Positions 60,382 through 64,000 of a DNA stretch of 64,000 nt are shown here, one piece after another. Position numbers and translations under genes: made by a program. Under the pieces are notes generated by a model. That model was given only the letters and a program-made list of their open reading frames with translations, made no database searches and had not been told where the DNA came from. Origin of the DNA: Endozoicomonas sp965261315 (GTDB lineage: Bacteria > Pseudomonadota > Gammaproteobacteria > Pseudomonadales > Endozoicomonadaceae). Numbering within the stretch: the first letter of the stretch is position 1; every line of letters begins with the position of its first letter. The DNA lies in the NCBI GenBank assembly GCA_965261315.1, contig CBDHDM010000028.1:1-64000 (forward strand), written 5' to 3'.

Positions 60382-62691
60382 TTATTGTGAAAGCAGCTTG
60401 CCTTTGAAATCATGCTGACCATCATAAATACTTTCTTTTAATGCAGAAAATAGCTGTTGGCTTACAATCTCGACTTTTTGATTAAAAGTATGAGGACTCT
60501 TTTTCTTTTTTTCTCTCTCTGGATTGAGCCTTTTTGACAGATCACGCAGACACTTGCTGTTATCTGAGTCATTTTCCTTGTCAAGTACATGGGCTAACGA
60601 TCTTAAAAACGCAGATACATGCAAAGCAGTTTCACTGCTGGTGGTAATATTTAGTTTGATTATTGCCGTTGAAAGATCCATAAAATTCCGAGCCCTGGGT
60701 TTTTGTTTCCACTGGTTCAGTATTGGCAGGATATCTTTATATTCATAAAGGCACTCTGATAACCCATGGAAAAAGCATTGCTTCGCATGCACAAGGTTAT
60801 CAGTAAGGTAGAAAGTCCACCCAGCACTGTGCTGCAACCATGAATCTTTTGGATATGCTTTAATGGCCTGGCGAGCTTGCTGTTGAGCTTCCTTTTTACG
60901 CTGTTTTCCCAAAAACAAACTGATATCATTATTAATGTCCTGAAGATCTTGAAAATGATGTCTGGCACTTTTGACAACCGAATAATCACCGGACGTTCTA
61001 CTATTTGTCAGACCCATGACAGGCGTTATTACTTTGGTGATAGGGGGCGGGGATTTTCGACTTTCACCAATACAGATAACCTCTGCAGAGCTGTGCGAAA
61101 GATGCACGGCTGCAGGTTTTAATTTGGTGGCCTGATCTACGTCCTTTAGTTTGGCTGGGGATAAATCCTGGGTTGTATTAGCATGCAGCCTTTTTTTCTT
61201 TTTCTTGCTTTTGGGTCTTACCGATGCTTGAGCTGGAGTTGGCTTTTCGCCAAGAAAAATGAGCAACTGGTCTATATCTTCGGGAGTTTTATGAGTTTTG
61301 GGAGACTGGTCCAGTGGTTGCGAAGGTATCACTCCAGTTTGTCCTACAGTTGGAGAAAGCTGGTTTTCATAAGATTTTTTTAATGTCAGGATCCAAAATG
61401 CCTTTCGCTCAAAATACTGTACTTTTATGGGGATATTAGCCTTCTGAAAGAAAGTCATAGCTTGAAGGCACACTTCATGCATTCGGTCATATCGGCCACA
61501 CTGCTCCAGGCAATGAAGAAGAGGGTCATAAACAGGAGTTTCCTGAGGGAGTTCATTCAACATTACCTCATAGAGAGCAATAGCTTTCTGCCAGTCCTCC
61601 CGGGTTTCAGAAAGGTTGGCCAGAACTGATACCTTCAATAAATTTGCCTGGTCTTCACAAGTTGTCATCTGAAAAATTTCGTATACTTCTAAAATAGCGT
61701 TGAACTCGTTAGTAGAACAGCCATCATTTATCGCCCGACATGACAGCAGGTACAGTGCACTCAGACAACGAGGTAAGTACGGTTCATTATCAGAGAACGG
61801 AGCGTCCTGGTTTTCAGTCAGATAATGGTGATAGTTCCGAACTCTCTGTAGCACTTCACCAATTACATAGCCTTCATTTAAGAGCAGTGAGTGGCATAGT
61901 TGATCGATTCTATTAAATTCAGGATTACCTTCTTCACTGACATGATGAAGTAAAAGACGCTTTAAACGATTTCCCTGATACTGATCACACATCAGCTTGT
62001 ATTGTCTCATGAGCTGTTGAACAACAGTTTTTGGATCCAAAATAAGCAGATCCAGCTGTCGGCCAATCAGGTTATCCAGAAACAACTGACTTATTGCAAC
62101 TAAACAGACGGAATTCGTAAACACTGTACTATCAAAAATATTCAAGCTGCAGCTGTTTTTTGGAACGTTCAAGCGATGGACCATTTCTAACAGAATACTG
62201 CAGGAATGCATGCTCATGTAGTGATATCGACCTTCCCTAATGTTTCCCATCTCTCCAGACAGGAGAGTCATTAACAAAGTCTGGGTAATATAAGGGTTTC
62301 GATAGCTTTCCAAGATAACCAGAGTCTGATTGATTATTTGGTAAGAGTGTGGGTCGATAGAACTTGGGCGACCTCCATCTTTAAAAAGATTGATATAAAC
62401 CATTGCACAAGAATATAAACTTTCTGCGTACTCACGTTCCTTTTCTCTGATGTTCCGAACGCTTATGGCTTTATCTGGTTTTAGTGCCTGCCTTTCAAGG
62501 GCATTGAACAAGTAGTTGTTCTCTACTGTGCATGGGGTGATGTATTTTACAGTCTGGCTGGTCCTCGTTTGGCCTTCTTCAAGATAACACAGCTGCCAGA
62601 CAGCCTTCACCTTTTCCTCATTGCAAGCCGGTTTCATACTGTCTATCGAGCCCAGTACTGGGGAGTAACTTGACAATTCAATCGAATCCAC
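60382..62691 (-). CDS. Large protein of unknown function with TPR-like helices and a lysine-rich segment
   Basis: 769 residues, ATG 62691 (GAGGTGCGATTGTGG upstream). Residues 1-440 are mostly alpha-helical (REDWQKAIALYEVMLNELPQ, DPLLHCLEQCGRYDRMHEVC), suggesting tetratricopeptide-type repeats. Residues 460-560 are a disordered linker with RPKSKKKKKRLHANT, a basic cluster like a eukaryotic nuclear-localisation signal. A second helical part (QQQARQAIKAYPKDSWLQHS) follows. No signal peptide. It could be a secreted effector; that is inference. It stands alone, convergent with the steroid operon. Confidence 0.6.
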   Translation of the reverse strand: MDSIELSSYSPVLGSIDSMKPACNEEKVKAVWQLCYLEEGQTRTSQTVKYITPCTVENNYLFNALERQALKPDKAISVRNIREKEREYAESLYSCAMVYINLFKDGGRPSSIDPHSYQIINQTLVILESYRNPYITQTLLMTLLSGEMGNIREGRYHYMSMHSCSILLEMVHRLNVPKNSCSLNIFDSTVFTNSVCLVAISQLFLDNLIGRQLDLLILDPKTVVQQLMRQYKLMCDQYQGNRLKRLLLHHVSEEGNPEFNRIDQLCHSLLLNEGYVIGEVLQRVRNYHHYLTENQDAPFSDNEPYLPRCLSALYLLSCRAINDGCSTNEFNAILEVYEIFQMTTCEDQANLLKVSVLANLSETREDWQKAIALYEVMLNELPQETPVYDPLLHCLEQCGRYDRMHEVCLQAMTFFQKANIPIKVQYFERKAFWILTLKKSYENQLSPTVGQTGVIPSQPLDQSPKTHKTPEDIDQLLIFLGEKPTPAQASVRPKSKKKKKRLHANTTQDLSPAKLKDVDQATKLKPAAVHLSHSSAEVICIGESRKSPPPITKVITPVMGLTNSRTSGDYSVVKSARHHFQDLQDINNDISLFLGKQRKKEAQQQARQAIKAYPKDSWLQHSAGWTFYLTDNLVHAKQCFFHGLSECLYEYKDILPILNQWKQKPRARNFMDLSTAIIKLNITTSSETALHVSAFLRSLAHVLDKENDSDNSKCLRDLSKRLNPEREKKKKSPHTFNQKVEIVSQQLFSALKESIYDGQHDFKGKLLSQ

Positions 62692-63544
62692 AATCGCACC
62701 TCTCAGCGCTACGAACGACTTGCATAAGCAACTCCTTTGATACTTTCTGACAAGGTGTTCACCAGAACAGAGTACTGATTCTTGTCATCACCCTCAGATA
62801 AAAAAGCCAGCAGAATAACTATATGTTCTATCGATTTAGATACTTCCAACCCCTCTGGGTATCATCTAATGCTGTTCTTCATATTCATGATTCTACTTGC
62901 AATAAATAGTCAATCAGCTGTTTTTATTCATTTCAGACCATGTAGTTAGTATGACCATGACTGAATAAGAATATTACATATTTATTTATGCAATTTTATT
63001 ATGATGCCAAAGATTAAAAGTAGCACTGATAGAATCATTTCTTTCAGTTACAGATCCTGGTTGGTATCACGCCCCAAAAGGAATTCCATGTAGGGCGCTA
63101 CTCCTATATCAGTAATAAACCATGCGAACTGGCTCAGCAAATATGGTTATCATCGTGATTAAAAAGCTAAGACAATCGTAAGGTTCTACTCCAGGAGGTC
63201 TCTGGAACAGAGCGGCAGCGTATAATTAAACTTTGATGAATAAATTGTTGACCCTGTTAGAAATAATGAATTTTGATGGGTGTAAAATAGAGCGTAAACA
63301 GTTTTTTGACCTGGTTGCTCAGGAACTCATGGATTTATTGGTTACGTACTTATAAGAAAACTAGTCTGATTCTTTTGAAAAAGGGAATGTTTGATCATAT
63401 ACCCATACTGGGATCTATTCGGCCACAGTTTGTTTTGTTGGATGTTAAGCTGTTATAAGGCAGATTATGATGAGAATCCGCCTTCTGTCTGTAATTGGGG
63501 GATGGCATGGTTTCTTTTTATTTAAAACTGGATATAAGAGCGTG
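62692..63544. other. Long intergenic region
   Basis: 853 bases, AT-rich. The only frame with coding-like content is 63236-63355. No RNA gene, repeat family or terminator is recognised. Confidence 0.4.
63236..63355 (+). CDS. Possible small ORF (39 aa)
   Basis: ATG 63236 opens MNKLLTLLEIMNFDGCKIER, then KQFFDLVAQELMDLLVTYL. A TATAAT sequence lies about 14 bases upstream, more like a promoter -10 than a ribosome site. It may be real or chance. Confidence 0.2.
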   Translation: MNKLLTLLEIMNFDGCKIERKQFFDLVAQELMDLLVTYL

Positions 63545-64000
63545 TCAGTTCCTTCGCTTTGCATGCCTCTCGCGGTTTTCCAGCTTTTCCCGCTCGCTTT
63601 TTCTGATCATCACATAAAGTGCTCCGGAGCCTCCATGAACCTTCAGTGCGCTGTGAAAGGCCAGCACTGCCTCCATCTGAGGTAGCCAGGTATAAAGATA
63701 ACTTTTCAAAATTGCTGGAGGGTTGCTTTTCTCACCACGGCCATGAACAATCAGTACCGTACGCAGCTCGTGCTCCCGGCAGTCATTTATAAACTGGAAA
63801 ACACTGTCACGGGCCTCTCGGGCGGTTTTGTGATGAAGGTCGAGGCGAGCTTCAATATCGTATTTGCCCAGACGAAGTTTCTTGAAGACCCCTTCCTGTA
63901 CACCGTCCCGCTTCCAGACCAGAAAGTCATGGGGCTTGACCATTTTCGGGTTGAGCAGAGACAGAAAGTTAGGATCGGTAAATGTGTCTTCTGCTGCGGC
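63545..64000 (-). CDS. Smr-domain protein (SmrA/YdaL-like), 5' end outside window
   Basis: The frame is open to the window edge (DTFTDPNFLSLLNPK precedes the first Met at 63943), so the N-terminus is missing. KLRLGKYDIEARLDLHHKTA and LRTVLIVHGRGEKS carry the LDLH and HGxG motifs of the Smr domain; ALKVHGGSGALYVMIRK closes it. Such proteins are small DNA or RNA nucleases related to the MutS2 C-terminus. Confidence 0.9.
   Translation of the reverse strand, partial: AAAEDTFTDPNFLSLLNPKMVKPHDFLVWKRDGVQEGVFKKLRLGKYDIEARLDLHHKTAREARDSVFQFINDCREHELRTVLIVHGRGEKSNPPAILKSYLYTWLPQMEAVLAFHSALKVHGGSGALYVMIRKSEREKLENRERHAKRRN

Overview
The window reads as chromosome of a host-associated marine gammaproteobacterium. 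Many insertion sequences, many toxin-antitoxin (TA) modules, low-complexity or coiled-coil proteins resembling secreted effectors, and a steroid-degradation operon together suggest an Endozoicomonas-like member of the Oceanospirillales. That genus assignment is inference from gene content; no marker gene in the window proves it.

Layout. 1-14.3 kb is chromosomal backbone with scars: the end of a GH1 beta-glucosidase, a GH5-like glycosidase, an ISAzo13-type element between two damaged genes, a repeat-rich candidate effector, phage and transposase remnants, sodB, a membrane coiled-coil protein, a frameshifted lipoprotein, a 1309-residue coiled-coil protein with a 231-bp tandem repeat, a PilZ protein and a YigZ-family protein.

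14.32-44.0 kb is interpreted as one integrated mobilizable island. A 29-bp direct repeat with one mismatch bounds it, and the repeat is the first codons of sbcB (exonuclease I). The left copy keeps the sbcB upstream region and ribosome site; the right copy leads into the complete sbcB. A P4-type integrase, now internally deleted, lies beside the right repeat. A CI-like repressor, mobC and an IS-truncated relaxase follow. The island also holds hipAB with a three-site operator array, an interrupted gene of about 600 codons, nested ISNCY/IS1182 elements, about ten TA loci or stubs, and a broken surface-polysaccharide locus (two-domain glycosyltransferase, UDP-glucose dehydrogenase, galU). A family of AT-rich intergenic repeats separates its gene blocks. 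Fragments of the UDP-glucose dehydrogenase gene recur on both sides of inserted TA cassettes.

44-50 kb returns to backbone: sbcB, a degenerate receiver protein, a FixJ-type regulator and aspA. 50.0-60.2 kb is a co-directional operon for late steroid degradation: an extradiol dioxygenase (HsaC/TesB type), an IpdA/IpdB pair, two crotonases, an IpdC-like flavoprotein, two acyl-CoA dehydrogenases, a FadA6-like thiolase and an SDR. Together they would cleave the catechol ring A and dismantle rings C/D to acyl-CoA units. ipdB and the first acyl-CoA dehydrogenase each carry one extra base. The window ends with a large unrecognised protein bearing a lysine-rich segment and an Smr-domain protein cut by the window edge.
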